Below are positions 50,816 to 60,210 of a stretch of DNA of 64,000 bases, in pieces. How positions within the stretch are numbered: the stretch's first letter is position 1; each line of letters opens with the position of its first letter. Location: assembly GCA_051747385.1 (NCBI GenBank), contig JBNJGB010000011.1:128118-192117 (forward strand), in the 5' to 3' direction. Both the position numbers and the translations under genes were made by a program. This DNA comes from JBNJGB01 sp051747385 (lineage in GTDB: Bacteria; Myxococcota_A; UBA9042; PHBI01; JACKFB01). The notes beneath the pieces are model-generated. The model was not told the origin of the DNA. It was given only the letters and a program-made list of their open reading frames with translations, and did no database searches.

Positions 50816-51856
50816 ATGCACGACCACCCCACCACCTTCCCGAGCATCCGCGCCCTGTCCAGGCTACCGTGGTTCGAGCTTCGCGACGACGGGCTCCTCG
50901 GAATGGCGGATCCGGACGTCGGCCCCGTGGTGGACAGCCACACGCACCTCGCCCTCGCGTTCGCGTCCCTCCGGCAGGTGGACCTGCAGTCCAGCCCGGG
51001 CCCCACGGAGCACTACCTGTCGATGGAGCGCCCCCTGGACTTCGACGTCTACGTGAACCGCAACTTCACCGAGGACGACCTGGGCCGCATGAAGCGGGAC
51101 CTCAGCCTCAAGAGCATGACCGCGGGCGGGATGCGCCGCACCCACACCATCCCGAACCTCCTCCGCGAGATGCGCGCCCTCGGCGTGGCGCGGTCGGTCC
51201 TGCTCCCCATCGAGCTCCCGAAGATCTCCCGGAACGCCGAGACCTGGCTGGAGGTCACGCGCGACGAGGAGGAGCTCGTCTGCTTCGGCTCGGTCCACCC
51301 GTACGACAAGGACATCGCCGATCGCCTCGCCCGCCAGAAGGAGATGGGCGCCCGCGGCGTGAAGATCCACCCGGCGACGCAGCTCATCACCCCGGATCAC
51401 CCGAGGGCGCAGGCGGTCTATCGGGTGTGCGCGGACCTGGACCTGCCCGTGCTGTGGCACTGCGGGCCCGTGGACATCGAGCCGGCGGCGGGCCGCTACT
51501 GCTCCCAGGTGAAGCACTACTGGCCGGCCATCCACCACAACCCGGACACCACCTTCCTCCTGGGCCACAGCGGCGCCATGCAGGTGGAGCTGGGACTGCA
51601 GCTCGCGAAGACCTATCCGAACGTCTGGCTGGAGCTGTCCAGCCAGTCCCTGCCGAGCATTCGCCGGATCCTCGAGGAGGGCCCCGCGGACCGCATCGTC
51701 TTCGGCACCGACTGGCCCTTCTATCCCCTGGCCATCCAGCTCGCGAAGGTGCTCATCGCCACCGAGGACGACCCCGGGATGCGGCGCCGCGTCCTCCGCG
51801 ACAACGCCTCCCGGCTGCTCGGCCTGGGCGATCTGGCGGAGGCCGAGGCGGCCTGA
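50816..51856 (+). CDS. Amidohydrolase-2 family metal-dependent hydrolase
   Basis: The 346-residue enzyme has the metal-dependent TIM-barrel pattern: VVDSHTHLAL near 38-47 (HxH), GVKIHPATQL near 180 (metal His), VLWHCGPVD near 212, LLGHSGAMQ near 243 and VFGTDWPFYP near 300 with the catalytic Asp. These fit amidohydrolase_2 enzymes such as uronate- or decarboxylase-related hydrolases. No partner gene suggests a substrate. CGAGGAA precedes the ATG. Confidence 0.9.
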   Translation: MHDHPTTFPSIRALSRLPWFELRDDGLLGMADPDVGPVVDSHTHLALAFASLRQVDLQSSPGPTEHYLSMERPLDFDVYVNRNFTEDDLGRMKRDLSLKSMTAGGMRRTHTIPNLLREMRALGVARSVLLPIELPKISRNAETWLEVTRDEEELVCFGSVHPYDKDIADRLARQKEMGARGVKIHPATQLITPDHPRAQAVYRVCADLDLPVLWHCGPVDIEPAAGRYCSQVKHYWPAIHHNPDTTFLLGHSGAMQVELGLQLAKTYPNVWLELSSQSLPSIRRILEEGPADRIVFGTDWPFYPLAIQLAKVLIATEDDPGMRRRVLRDNASRLLGLGDLAEAEAA

Positions 51857-51950
51857 GTCCCGGGGGCTCTGCTCGAAAACGTGACCCGGATCACTCCCTG
51901 GTCGGGTTCGCGGCCGGCCGGCGTACCCGCCCTCGGCGCGGATGTCTCCG

Positions 51951-52118
51951 TCAGAGCGTGGAGCCCACGAAGGGAAGCTCCCGCCGGCGGAACAACAGGA
52001 TCCTCGTCGGCGACGCCAGGGCGAGGACGAGCATCATCACCCTGCGACCGCCGTCGCCCTGCACCTCGAGGCCCAGGCGCGTGGCGTGGGCGCTGATGCC
52101 GCCGATCATGACGGCCAT
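51951..52118 (-). CDS. Possible small protein downstream of the amidase-like gene
   Basis: An ATG 12 bases after the amidase-like gene opens a 55-residue frame with a hydrophobic centre (VMMLVLALASPTRILLF). No ribosome site was found and no family recognised, so it may be chance. Confidence 0.25.
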   Translation of the reverse strand: MAVMIGGISAHATRLGLEVQGDGGRRVMMLVLALASPTRILLFRRRELPFVGSTL

Positions 52119-52129
52119 GGTGGGAGGTG

Positions 52130-52750
52130 CTACGGACCCGTGCGGGAGGGGGAAGCGTCCGGCTCCTCGCTCGGCCGGTCCTGCCGGATGGGCCGCACCA
52201 CCTCGATCTCGAGGTCCGGATAGTGCGCCTCCAGGGCCTCCACGAGGCGCTCGTGGCCCTCCTCGCTCCCGCTCAACACACGGATCTCGTCCCGGCGCAG
52301 GGCGTCGTCGCGCCGGGCGGCGTGGGCGAGGTCCAGGACCTGCGTGATGCTCCCGGAGTCCGCCACGAGGAAGTGGGCGCCCTCGTGGTCGGCCGCCAGG
52401 TACTTCATGGCCTGGCCGCCCCGAAGCCCCGGCAGGAACTCGATGTGCACACGTGAGAACCTGCTCCGTCGCTCCGGATCGAAGCACAGCGGGACGGGCT
52501 CTCCGCCGGCGTCTCGTGCCGCGTCGACCTCGCTCCGGCACTGATCGCGCAGATCCATCTCCCGGGCGTGCGCGACGAAGGGGACCACCCTCAGGCGCTC
52601 GTCCGCCACGTGGATCTCCCCCTCTCGATAAGGGGTTTCCGCCTCGTCGGCCTCGCCGGGGCGCTCGCTGCCCTGTTCACGACAACCCAACGGTGTTGTG
52701 ATCCAGATCAAGAACGCGAGGCTCAAAATGGAGCACCATGTGCGCCGCAT
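52130..52750 (-). CDS. Lipoprotein with amidase_2/PGRP-like fold, zinc ligands doubtful
   Basis: The 206-residue lipoprotein (LIWITTPLGCREQ) contains RVHIEFLPGLRGGQAMKYLA and AHFLVADSGSITQVLDLAHA, which match the strand and loop pattern of N-acetylmuramoyl-L-alanine amidase type 2 and peptidoglycan recognition proteins (SHFLVDxDGxIYQxxDL). The usual zinc histidines are hard to place, and the A-H-F-L His may be the only one kept, so it may bind rather than cut peptidoglycan. GGAG lies six bases before ATG 52750. It is divergent from hemN. Confidence 0.6.
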   Translation of the reverse strand: MRRTWCSILSLAFLIWITTPLGCREQGSERPGEADEAETPYREGEIHVADERLRVVPFVAHAREMDLRDQCRSEVDAARDAGGEPVPLCFDPERRSRFSRVHIEFLPGLRGGQAMKYLAADHEGAHFLVADSGSITQVLDLAHAARRDDALRRDEIRVLSGSEEGHERLVEALEAHYPDLEIEVVRPIRQDRPSEEPDASPSRTGP

Positions 52751-52764
52751 ATCGTCTCCGCATC

Positions 52765-52782
52765 TTGTGTCGTTTGGCACAA
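52765..52782. promoter_or_regulatory. Crp/FNR-family-like inverted repeat between amidase-like gene and hemN
   Basis: TTGTG-TCGTTTGG-CACAA has perfect 5-bp arms in the 175-bp divergent spacer and matches the TGTG...CACA part of Crp-like sites. HemN and the cbb3 genes downstream are oxygen-controlled by FNR relatives in many bacteria. Binding here is inference. Confidence 0.45.
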
Positions 52783-52925
52783 ATCGCCCGCGGGGGCGTG
52801 TCAGAACCAACAGGCGGTGCCGGCGGACCGGCCGCCTGCCGTGTGTCGCGCCTGTCGCTTCCCACGATCCCTGCTCCTGGCATGCGCCTTGCTAATCCCC
52901 AGGTCGCGACGCCACGGAGGCCCCT

Positions 52926-54338
52926 GTGACTCCCACGCAGCACCGAGCCGGAACCGTAGACGGGGACATCGAGGTGACCCCGGAGCTGCTGCTCCGCTAC
53001 GACCGGCCGACCCCACGATACACCAGCTACCCCACCGCCGATCGTTTCGGTGACCTCGATCACGTCGACATGGCGGCCGCGCTCGCGCGCGCGAACGCCG
53101 CGTGGGAGGTGCCGCTGTCGCTGTACGTGCACCTCCCCTTCTGCGGGAGCATGTGCGGCTACTGCGGCTGCAACGTCGTGATCACGCAGAAGCTGGACAA
53201 GAAGCGGCGGTACATGGACCGCCTCCTCGAGGAGCTGTTCCTCGCCGTCGCGCGCCTGCCGGATCGTCGCCGGCTGGCCCAGGTCCACCTGGGCGGGGGC
53301 ACCCCGAACTCGTACCCTGTTTCGGAGCTGAAGCGCCTGCTCGACAGCGTGAGACACCACTTCGAGCTCGAGCCCGACGCCGAGGTGGCCATCGAGATCG
53401 ATCCGCGGGCCTCCTCCGTGGAGGAGATCCACGCCCTGCGTGAGATCGGCTTCAACCGCGTGTCCATGGGGATCCAGGACTTCGATCCGAAGGTCCAGGA
53501 GGCCGTGGGCCGCGTCCAGCCCTACGAGATGACGGAGCCTCTCGTGACGGCGGCTCGCGAGGCCGGCTTCGACAGCGTCAACGTCGACCTCATCTACGGG
53601 CTGCCCCACCAGAGCCGCGAGGGCTTCGCGAAGACCGTCGAGCAGGTCCTGACCCTGGCCCCGGACCGCATCGCGACCTTCAGCTTCGCCTACGTGCCCT
53701 GGATGAAGCCGCACCAGGCGAAGCTGGACGGCGACGCCATGCCCGCTCCGGAGGACAAGCTGGCCCTGTTCTGCGACGCCCGGGCGACGTTCATCCGCGA
53801 GGGCTACACGGCCATCGGCCTGGACCATTTCGCCCGCTCCGACGATCCGCTGACCGTGGCGCTCGCGGAGGGGCGCCTGCGCCGGAACTTCCAGGGCTAC
53901 ACCGTGCTGGAGAGCCCGGACGTCCTGGGCATCGGCATGAGCAGCATCAGCAACATCGGCGGCGCCTACGCGCAGAATCACAAGAAGCTGCACGACTGGC
54001 ACGCGGACATCTGGAGCGGCCACCTGCCCGTGGCCCGCGGCCACGTCCTGAGCCCGGACGACCGGCTCCGCCGCGCGCTCATCGAGGACGTCATGTGCCG
54101 ATTCCGCCTCGACCGCGAGGAGATCGAAGAGCGGCACGGCGTGGACATCATGAGCGACTTTCCAGAGGAGATGGCGCGCCTGCGCGCGCTCGAGGAGGAG
54201 GGCCTGGTGGTGGTCGAGGACGATCGGATCACCTGTACGCCCGTGGGCCGCCTCTTCGTGCGCATCGTGGCCTCCACGCTCGACCCGGCGCTCCACGGCG
54301 CCAGGCGGACGCGCCCGGCCTACTCGCAGGCCGTCTAG
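52926..54338 (+). CDS. hemN: Oxygen-independent coproporphyrinogen III oxidase
   Basis: The 470-residue radical SAM enzyme decarboxylates two propionates of coproporphyrinogen III without oxygen in haem synthesis. It shows RYDRPTPRYTSYPTADRF near 25-42, typical of true HemN, the cluster motif CGSMCGYCGC near 73-82 with the extra fourth Cys of HemN, HLGGGTPN near 120 and the C-terminal HemN domain. GTG 52926 has GGAGG five bases upstream. It leads into the cbb3 oxidase cluster, whose haem demand it would serve at low oxygen. Confidence 0.95.
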   Translation: MTPTQHRAGTVDGDIEVTPELLLRYDRPTPRYTSYPTADRFGDLDHVDMAAALARANAAWEVPLSLYVHLPFCGSMCGYCGCNVVITQKLDKKRRYMDRLLEELFLAVARLPDRRRLAQVHLGGGTPNSYPVSELKRLLDSVRHHFELEPDAEVAIEIDPRASSVEEIHALREIGFNRVSMGIQDFDPKVQEAVGRVQPYEMTEPLVTAAREAGFDSVNVDLIYGLPHQSREGFAKTVEQVLTLAPDRIATFSFAYVPWMKPHQAKLDGDAMPAPEDKLALFCDARATFIREGYTAIGLDHFARSDDPLTVALAEGRLRRNFQGYTVLESPDVLGIGMSSISNIGGAYAQNHKKLHDWHADIWSGHLPVARGHVLSPDDRLRRALIEDVMCRFRLDREEIEERHGVDIMSDFPEEMARLRALEEEGLVVVEDDRITCTPVGRLFVRIVASTLDPALHGARRTRPAYSQAV

Positions 54339-54425
54339 CGGGCCGTGAAAGAGGCTCGCCCGGGGACCGCCGAGGGGGCGCGGCACCGGGGGGGACGACC
54401 GGTGGCTTCCGGCCACGAGGAAACG

Positions 54426-56840
54426 GTGAGCAACGAGACGCAGCACATGGAGTCGTGTCCGCACTGCGACCTGCCGGTGTCGTCGGATCTTCCGACGACC
54501 CCGTACTGCTGTCGGGGCTGCCGGATGGCGCATCGGCTCCTCCGGGACGGCGGCCTGGAGCGGTTCTACGACCTGCGCCGCGGCCCCGGTCTACCCGTCG
54601 GCGACGCGGCGGAGGACGCCTCGTGGTCCTGGCTCGGCGGCCTCCTCGAACAGGCGCGAGCGACGGCCTGCGGGAGCGCCTGCGACGGCCAGCTGACGCT
54701 GTCCGTGGACGTCCAGGGCATCCACTGCGCCGCCTGCGTGTGGCTCATCGAGACCCTGTTCAAGCGCCGGCCCGGGGCCGTCCACGCCGACGTGGACCCC
54801 GGCCTCGGGCGCCTGGAGATGACCTTCCGGGAGGGCGAGTTCCCGGTCCGGGAGTTCCTCGAGGAGCTCGCCCGCTGCGGCTATCGGACCGGCCCTGCCC
54901 GCAAGGAGGGCCGCGCGAAGGGCGACGACCTGCTGCTCCGCCTCGGGGTCGTCGTGGCCGTCGCCATGAACGGCATGATGCTCTCCCTCGCCGGCTACTT
55001 CGGCATGTCGGAGTCGGACGGCGCCCTGTACACCACCTTCACCTGGGTCAACGCGGGGCTGGCGGCCATCGCCGTGGCCGTGGGCGGGCCGGTGTTCTTC
55101 CGCGGCGCCTGGCAGGGGCTGAAGCGCGGCGTCCTGCACATGGACGTCCCGATCTCCCTGGCCATCCTGCTCGCCTTCGGGGGGAGCACCTGGCTCCTGG
55201 CCGCCGGGCGCGCGGAGGCGGCCTACTTCGACACGCTGGACGTGTTCATCGCGCTGATGCTCCTGGGGCGCTGGCTCCAGCGCCGGGTCATCGAGCGGAA
55301 CCGCCGCATGCTCCTCCGCGACGCCGGCATCGAAGGCCTCCGGGTCCGCCGCCTGGACGACGCCCGACACGTCCACAGCGTCCCGGTCGGCGACGTGCGC
55401 GAGGGCGACGAGCTCCTCGTGGCCCCCGGCGAGCTGGTGCCTGTCGAGGGCCGGTTGGTGGAGGAGGGCGGCGACTTCTCCCTCGCCTGGATCACGGGCG
55501 AGCCCGACCCCGTGGCCCTGGGCGCCGGCGCCTCGGTGCCGGCCGGCGCCCACCACGCCGGCCGCCGGGCCCTGCGCGTCCGGGCGGAGGCCGACTTCGC
55601 CGACTCGGACCTGCGGCGCCTCCTGACCCCGGCCTCCGAGCGCCGTGACGCCGCCGGTGACGGCTTCTGGCATCGCCTGAGCAGCGGCTGGGTCCTCGGC
55701 GTGCTGACCGCCGCCGTGATCGGCTTCTCCGCGTGGCTGTCCGCCGGCTGGATGCCGGCGCTCGAGGTGGCGGTCGCCGTGCTCGTGATCACCTGCCCCT
55801 GCGCGTTCGGGCTGGCCACGCCCCTGGCGCGCGAGATGGCCCAGGCGCGCTTGCGGCGCCTTGGCCTCTTCGTGCGCCGAGACGCCTTCCTCGACCGCGC
55901 GTGGCGGGTGCGGAAGGTGCTCTTCGACAAGACGGGCACCCTCACCCTGGGACGCCTGTCCGTGGCCGACCCGGCGGCCCTGGACGACCTGGACGAGCCC
56001 GCGCGCGTCGCGCTCGCCCAGATGGTGGCGCGCTCCAACCACCCCAAGAGCCGCGCGATCCTGGAGGCCCTGGAGGCCGACGAGGCGCCCACCCTCGACC
56101 CCGCCGCCGAGGTCTCGGAGATCCCCGGCACGGGCATGCGGCTGGCGGGCGCGGACGGACGCTGGGACCTCATCTCGGCCGGCGAGGGCGACGTGCGGCT
56201 CCTCCGCGACGGAGCGGCCGTCGCCCGCGTCGGCTTCCGCGAGGTGCTGCGCCACGACGCCCGCCGGGAGATGGACACCCTCCGGCGGCGCGGCGTGGAG
56301 GTCCACCTCCTGAGCGGCGACGACCCGGAGCGGGTCGCCGAGGTGGCCCGGACCCTGGGCGTCGACCCGGACAAGGTCCACGGCGGCCTGGAGCCCGACC
56401 ACAAGGCGCGCATCGTCCGCGACCTGGACGACGAGGACACCCTGGTCGTGGGCGACGGGATCAACGACGGGCCGGCCCTCGACGCCGCCTGGTGCGCCGG
56501 CACGCCGGCCGTGGACCGCCCGACCCTGCCGAGCCGCGCCGACTTCTACCTGATGACGAGCGGGCTGGGGCCCATCTCGGAGGCCCTGGACACGGCGGCG
56601 ACGGTCCGCCGGGTCATCCGCCGCAACCTCACCTTCGCCGTCGTATGGAACGTCACGGGTGTCTCCCTGGCGCTGGCGGGTCTCCTGTCCCCGCTGATCT
56701 GCGCCGTGGCGATGCCCTTCAGCTCCCTGACCCTCGTCACGGCCACGGCGGCGGCCCTCCGGCCCCGCCCGCGGGCCTCCTCGGCCACGCCCGAGGGACC
56801 CGCCGTCCCCCGACTCGAGCTCGCCGAGGTGCCCCGATGA
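54426..56840 (+). CDS. ccoI: Copper P1B-type ATPase for cbb3 oxidase assembly
   Basis: The 804-residue pump delivers copper during cbb3 oxidase assembly. It has an N-terminal Cys-rich zinc-ribbon-like segment (CPHCDLP ... CCRGC), a heavy-metal domain (GIHCAACVWLIETL near 97), the membrane CPCAFGLATP motif near 458, phosphorylation loop FDKTGTLTLG near 500 and GDGINDGPALDAA near 677, with eight helices expected. This two-part N-terminus is typical of FixI/CcoI. GTG 54426 has GAGG upstream; ATG 54447 is an alternative. It overlaps ccoS by ATGA. Confidence 0.93.
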   Translation: MSNETQHMESCPHCDLPVSSDLPTTPYCCRGCRMAHRLLRDGGLERFYDLRRGPGLPVGDAAEDASWSWLGGLLEQARATACGSACDGQLTLSVDVQGIHCAACVWLIETLFKRRPGAVHADVDPGLGRLEMTFREGEFPVREFLEELARCGYRTGPARKEGRAKGDDLLLRLGVVVAVAMNGMMLSLAGYFGMSESDGALYTTFTWVNAGLAAIAVAVGGPVFFRGAWQGLKRGVLHMDVPISLAILLAFGGSTWLLAAGRAEAAYFDTLDVFIALMLLGRWLQRRVIERNRRMLLRDAGIEGLRVRRLDDARHVHSVPVGDVREGDELLVAPGELVPVEGRLVEEGGDFSLAWITGEPDPVALGAGASVPAGAHHAGRRALRVRAEADFADSDLRRLLTPASERRDAAGDGFWHRLSSGWVLGVLTAAVIGFSAWLSAGWMPALEVAVAVLVITCPCAFGLATPLAREMAQARLRRLGLFVRRDAFLDRAWRVRKVLFDKTGTLTLGRLSVADPAALDDLDEPARVALAQMVARSNHPKSRAILEALEADEAPTLDPAAEVSEIPGTGMRLAGADGRWDLISAGEGDVRLLRDGAAVARVGFREVLRHDARREMDTLRRRGVEVHLLSGDDPERVAEVARTLGVDPDKVHGGLEPDHKARIVRDLDDEDTLVVGDGINDGPALDAAWCAGTPAVDRPTLPSRADFYLMTSGLGPISEALDTAATVRRVIRRNLTFAVVWNVTGVSLALAGLLSPLICAVAMPFSSLTLVTATAAALRPRPRASSATPEGPAVPRLELAEVPR

Positions 56841-57046
56841 ACGCCATCCACCTGACCCTGTTCGTGAGCCTGGTGCTCGTCGTGCTGGGCGTCGTGCTGT
56901 TCCTGCACAGCATCACCCAGCGCGACCACGACTACGCGGAGCGCCTCGCGCTCCTCCCCCTCGAGGACGACGAGCGTGCGTTCTCGGACGACTTTGCCCA
57001 CTCCACCTCAACCCGCGAAGAAGGGACGGATTGCGACGATGAATGA
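56837..57046 (+). CDS. ccoS: cbb3 oxidase maturation protein
   Basis: A 69-residue protein with one N-terminal helix (LTLFVSLVLVVLGVVLFLHS) and an acidic tail with a PLEDDE stretch fits CcoS, a small assembly factor needed for haem and copper insertion. It overlaps ccoI by four and the oxidase gene by eight bases. Confidence 0.85.
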   Translation: MNAIHLTLFVSLVLVVLGVVLFLHSITQRDHDYAERLALLPLEDDERAFSDDFAHSTSTREEGTDCDDE

Positions 57047-59387
57047 AGTCGAGATCACGTACGACGACAGGAGCGTACGGCACTTCCTGCTGGCCTCGGT
57101 GATCTGGGGCCTGGTCGGGATGACCGTCGGCGTGCTGGTGGCGACCCAGCTCGCGTTCTTCGAGGCCAACTTCGAGACCTCGTGGCTGACCTTCGGCCGC
57201 CTGCGTCCGCTGCACACGAACGCCGTCATCTTCGCGTTCGTGGGCAACATGATCTTCGCGGGTGTCTACTACTCGACCCAGCGGCTCTGCAAGGCCCGGA
57301 TGGCCTCGGATCTGCTGACCCGCGTCCACTTCTGGGGGTGGCAGCTCATCATCGTGGGCGCCGCCATCACGCTGCCCCTGGGCATCACCCAGTCGAAGGA
57401 GTACGCGGAGCTGGAGTGGCCGCTGGACATCGCCGTGACGCTCATCTGGGTGGTCTTCGCGGTGAACTTCTTCTGGACGCTCGCGAAGCGCCGGGAGAAG
57501 CACCTGTACGTGGCGATCTGGTTCTACATCGCCACCATCGTCACGGTCGCCGTCCTGTACATCGTGAACAACCTGGCCCTGCCCATCCTCTCCGGGATGA
57601 AGAGCTACTCGCTCTACGCGGGCGTCCAGGACGCGCTGGTCCAGTGGTGGTACGGCCACAACGCCGTGGCCTTCTTCCTGACCACGCCGATCCTCGGCAT
57701 CATGTACTACTTCCTGCCGAAGGCGGCGAACCGGCCCGTCTACTCGTATCGCCTGTCCATCGTCCACTTCTGGGCGCTCATCTTCATCTACATCTGGGCC
57801 GGCCCGCACCACCTGCTCTACACGGCGCTGCCGGACTGGGCGCAGTCCATGGGCATGGTCTTCTCGCTCATGCTCTGGGCGCCGTCCTGGGGCGGCATGC
57901 TCAACGGCCTGCTGACCCTGCGCGGGGCGTGGCACAAGCTGCGCACCGACCCGGTCATCAAGTTCCTCATCGCCGGCGTGACCTTCTACGGCATGGCGAC
58001 GTTCGAGGGCCCGCTGCTCAGCATCAAGAGCGTCTCCGCCCTGGGCCACTACACGGACTGGATCATCGGCCACGTGCACACGGGCGCCCTGGGCTGGAAC
58101 GGCTTCATGGCGGCGGGCATGTTCTACTGGCTGGTGCCGCGCCTGTGGGGCCGCAAGCTCCACAGCGAGGGCGCCGCGGACTTCCACTTCTGGATCGGCA
58201 CCCTCGGCATCCTGCTGTACGCCATAGCCATGTGGGTGGCCGGCATCAGCGAGGGCCTGATGTGGCGCGCGGTGGACGACAACGGCGCGCTGCTCTACCC
58301 GAGCTTCGTCGAGATCATCCAGTCCGTGCAGCCCATGTACATCATGCGCATCGTGGGCGGCAGCCTCTTCCTGGGCGGCATGCTGCTCATGACGTGGAAC
58401 ATCTGGATGACCATCCGGAAGGGCAAGCCGGTCGACGCCACGGTCAGGGTGGTGGACCGGAAGATCACCCACACGGCGAAGAGCCCGCAGGTGGCGTTCT
58501 CGCCGCCGCTGGTCATCACCTACGCCGTCATCATCGCCATGTGCGCCTTCTTCGCCGCGGACGTCCTGACGGCCGTGCTGCTGGTCGTGCTGATGGTGGT
58601 GCTGGGCGCCGCCGGCTGGTTGTTCTGGGGCTGGAGGATGCGCCACCAGGAGGGCACGGGGGAGACCTTCCACCGCGTCCTCGAGGGCCGGCCGCTGATG
58701 TTCACGGTCCTGGTGGTCCTGGCCATCCTCATCGGCGGCATCGCCGAGCTGGTGCCGACGCTGATGATCGACCGGGCCGTTCCCAAGACCGGCCCCGTCG
58801 CGGCGCCGTACACCCCGTTGGAGCTCCACGGGCGCGACATCTACGTGCGGGAGGGCTGCTACACCTGCCACAGCCAGATGATCCGCCCGTTCGTGAGCGA
58901 GACCATGCGCTACGGCGAGGTGAGCACCGTCGGCGACTCCGTGTGGGATCACCCCTTCCAGTGGGGGTCGAAGCGCACGGGGCCGGACCTGGCGCGGCTG
59001 GGCGGGAAGTACCCGCACCTGTGGCACTACCAGCACATGATCGACCCGCGCAGCACGTCGCCGGGCTCCGTCATGCCGGCGTATCCGTGGCTGGAGACCG
59101 ACAAGGTCGACGTGGAGGACACGGCCCTCAAGCTGCGGGCGATGCAGACCCTCGGCGTGCCCTACACGGATGACCAGGTCGGCGACGCGCAGGCGCTGGT
59201 CAAGACCCAGGCCGAGACGATCGTGAGCGACCTGGCCGAGCAGGACGTGGAGATCGCCTGGGACTCCGAGCTGGTGGCGCTCATCGCGTACCTGCAGAAG
59301 CTCGGCACGTACCCCGAGGAGGGTGACGAGGGCACGGAGGTCGTCCGGGCCTTCGGCGCGCCCGCCCCCGACGCCGAGTCAGAGTAG
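57039..59387 (+). CDS. ccoNO: cbb3 cytochrome oxidase, CcoN-CcoO fusion
   Basis: One 782-residue chain joins the catalytic haem-copper subunit (about 1-480) and the monohaem cytochrome CcoO (about 590-782). CcoN part: RPLHTNAVIFAF (haem b His), WYGHNAVAFFLTTPILGIMYYFLP (CuB His and the cross-linked Tyr), WAGPHHLLYTALPDW (CuB His pair) and IIGHVHTGALGWNGF (haem ligands). CcoO part: YVREGCYTCHSQMIRPF near 608 plus VMPAYPWL near 685 as likely Met ligand. Between them are two or three extra helices. Fused NO subunits occur in several bacterial groups. ATG 57039 overlaps ccoS. It reduces oxygen with high affinity and pumps protons. Confidence 0.95.
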   Translation: MNEVEITYDDRSVRHFLLASVIWGLVGMTVGVLVATQLAFFEANFETSWLTFGRLRPLHTNAVIFAFVGNMIFAGVYYSTQRLCKARMASDLLTRVHFWGWQLIIVGAAITLPLGITQSKEYAELEWPLDIAVTLIWVVFAVNFFWTLAKRREKHLYVAIWFYIATIVTVAVLYIVNNLALPILSGMKSYSLYAGVQDALVQWWYGHNAVAFFLTTPILGIMYYFLPKAANRPVYSYRLSIVHFWALIFIYIWAGPHHLLYTALPDWAQSMGMVFSLMLWAPSWGGMLNGLLTLRGAWHKLRTDPVIKFLIAGVTFYGMATFEGPLLSIKSVSALGHYTDWIIGHVHTGALGWNGFMAAGMFYWLVPRLWGRKLHSEGAADFHFWIGTLGILLYAIAMWVAGISEGLMWRAVDDNGALLYPSFVEIIQSVQPMYIMRIVGGSLFLGGMLLMTWNIWMTIRKGKPVDATVRVVDRKITHTAKSPQVAFSPPLVITYAVIIAMCAFFAADVLTAVLLVVLMVVLGAAGWLFWGWRMRHQEGTGETFHRVLEGRPLMFTVLVVLAILIGGIAELVPTLMIDRAVPKTGPVAAPYTPLELHGRDIYVREGCYTCHSQMIRPFVSETMRYGEVSTVGDSVWDHPFQWGSKRTGPDLARLGGKYPHLWHYQHMIDPRSTSPGSVMPAYPWLETDKVDVEDTALKLRAMQTLGVPYTDDQVGDAQALVKTQAETIVSDLAEQDVEIAWDSELVALIAYLQKLGTYPEEGDEGTEVVRAFGAPAPDAESE

Positions 59388-59398
59388 GTCGGAGCCCC

Positions 59399-59593
59399 AT
59401 GTTCAAGGACATCCTGGCCGACACCGACTACGTCAACCTCCCGCTGGTGGCGCTCATCCTCTTCATGGTGGTGTTCGTCGCGGTCATCGTCGTCATCTGG
59501 CGCCGCGGCAAGCACCACCCGAAGCACGAGCACCTCAAGCACCTGCCCCTCGAGGACGACACCGCCTCGCCCGACGAAGAGGACACCCCATGA
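59399..59593 (+). CDS. ccoQ: cbb3 oxidase small subunit
   Basis: A 64-residue protein with one helix (LPLVALILFMVVFVAVIVVIW) and a basic then acidic tail (RRGKHHPKHEHLKHLPLEDD) fits CcoQ, which stabilises the cbb3 complex. It is 11 bases after the oxidase gene and overlaps ccoP by ATGA. The tail repeats the PLEDD motif seen in ccoS. Confidence 0.85.
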   Translation: MFKDILADTDYVNLPLVALILFMVVFVAVIVVIWRRGKHHPKHEHLKHLPLEDDTASPDEEDTP

Positions 59594-60189
59594 CCGAGAC
59601 GCATCACACGACGACGGATCCCCGGGTCGACGCGGCGACCGGCGACGTCGAGACCGGCCACGAGTACGACGGCATCCGCGAGTTCGACAATCCGCTGCCC
59701 AAGTGGTGGCTGGCCACCTTCTGGGGGGCGATCGTCTTCGCGGTGGTCTACTGGTTCGTCTATCACACGCTGGGGACGCTCCCGGACTCCCACGAGCGCT
59801 ACGCCATGGCCAGGCAGGCCCACGACGAGCAGATGATGGCGCAGAGCATGGAGCCCGAGGAGCTGGTGGCCATGTCCGAGGACGAGGAGGCCGTCGCGAA
59901 GGGGGCCGAGCACTTCGAGGCGAACTGCGTGGCGTGCCACGGGCCGCAGGCGGAGGGGAAGATCGGCCCGAACCTGACGGACAACGCCTGGATCCACGGC
60001 GGCTCCCCCGAGGCCATCTGGGAGGCCATCGCCAAGGGCGTGACGGAGAAGGGAATGCCCGCGTGGGGTCCGACATTGGGCCCGGAGAAGGTGAAGGAGC
60101 TCACCGCGTACGTGCTCTCGATCCGGAACACCAACGTGGAGGGAAAGGCCCCGGAGGGCGAGCCGTACGCGGCCGCCGCCGGCAAGTAG
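59590..60189 (+). CDS. ccoP: cbb3 oxidase cytochrome c subunit, single haem
   Basis: The 199-residue protein starts with the CcoP N-terminus (YDGIREFDNPLPKWWLATFWG near 27-47), a membrane helix and one cytochrome c domain with CVACHGP near 117 and a likely Met ligand in EKGMPAWGP. Usual CcoP proteins are about 290 residues with two CXXCH sites; here the second is absent, not frameshifted, since the frame closes normally after LTAYVLSIRN. Electrons must enter by another cytochrome. Confidence 0.92.
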   Translation: MTETHHTTTDPRVDAATGDVETGHEYDGIREFDNPLPKWWLATFWGAIVFAVVYWFVYHTLGTLPDSHERYAMARQAHDEQMMAQSMEPEELVAMSEDEEAVAKGAEHFEANCVACHGPQAEGKIGPNLTDNAWIHGGSPEAIWEAIAKGVTEKGMPAWGPTLGPEKVKELTAYVLSIRNTNVEGKAPEGEPYAAAAGK

Positions 60190-60210
60190 CACCTCCACCC
60201 CTGGAGCACC

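Noticed and set aside
51951..52541. A 196-codon minus-strand frame over the amidase-like gene
   Set aside because: Most of it is a shadow of the lipoprotein in another frame; only the last 55 codons lie outside it and are listed with low confidence.
52698..52711. FNR-like site GTGAT-CCAG-ATCAA
   Set aside because: It lies inside the signal-peptide codons of the amidase-like gene and has one weak half; the site at 52765 is better placed.
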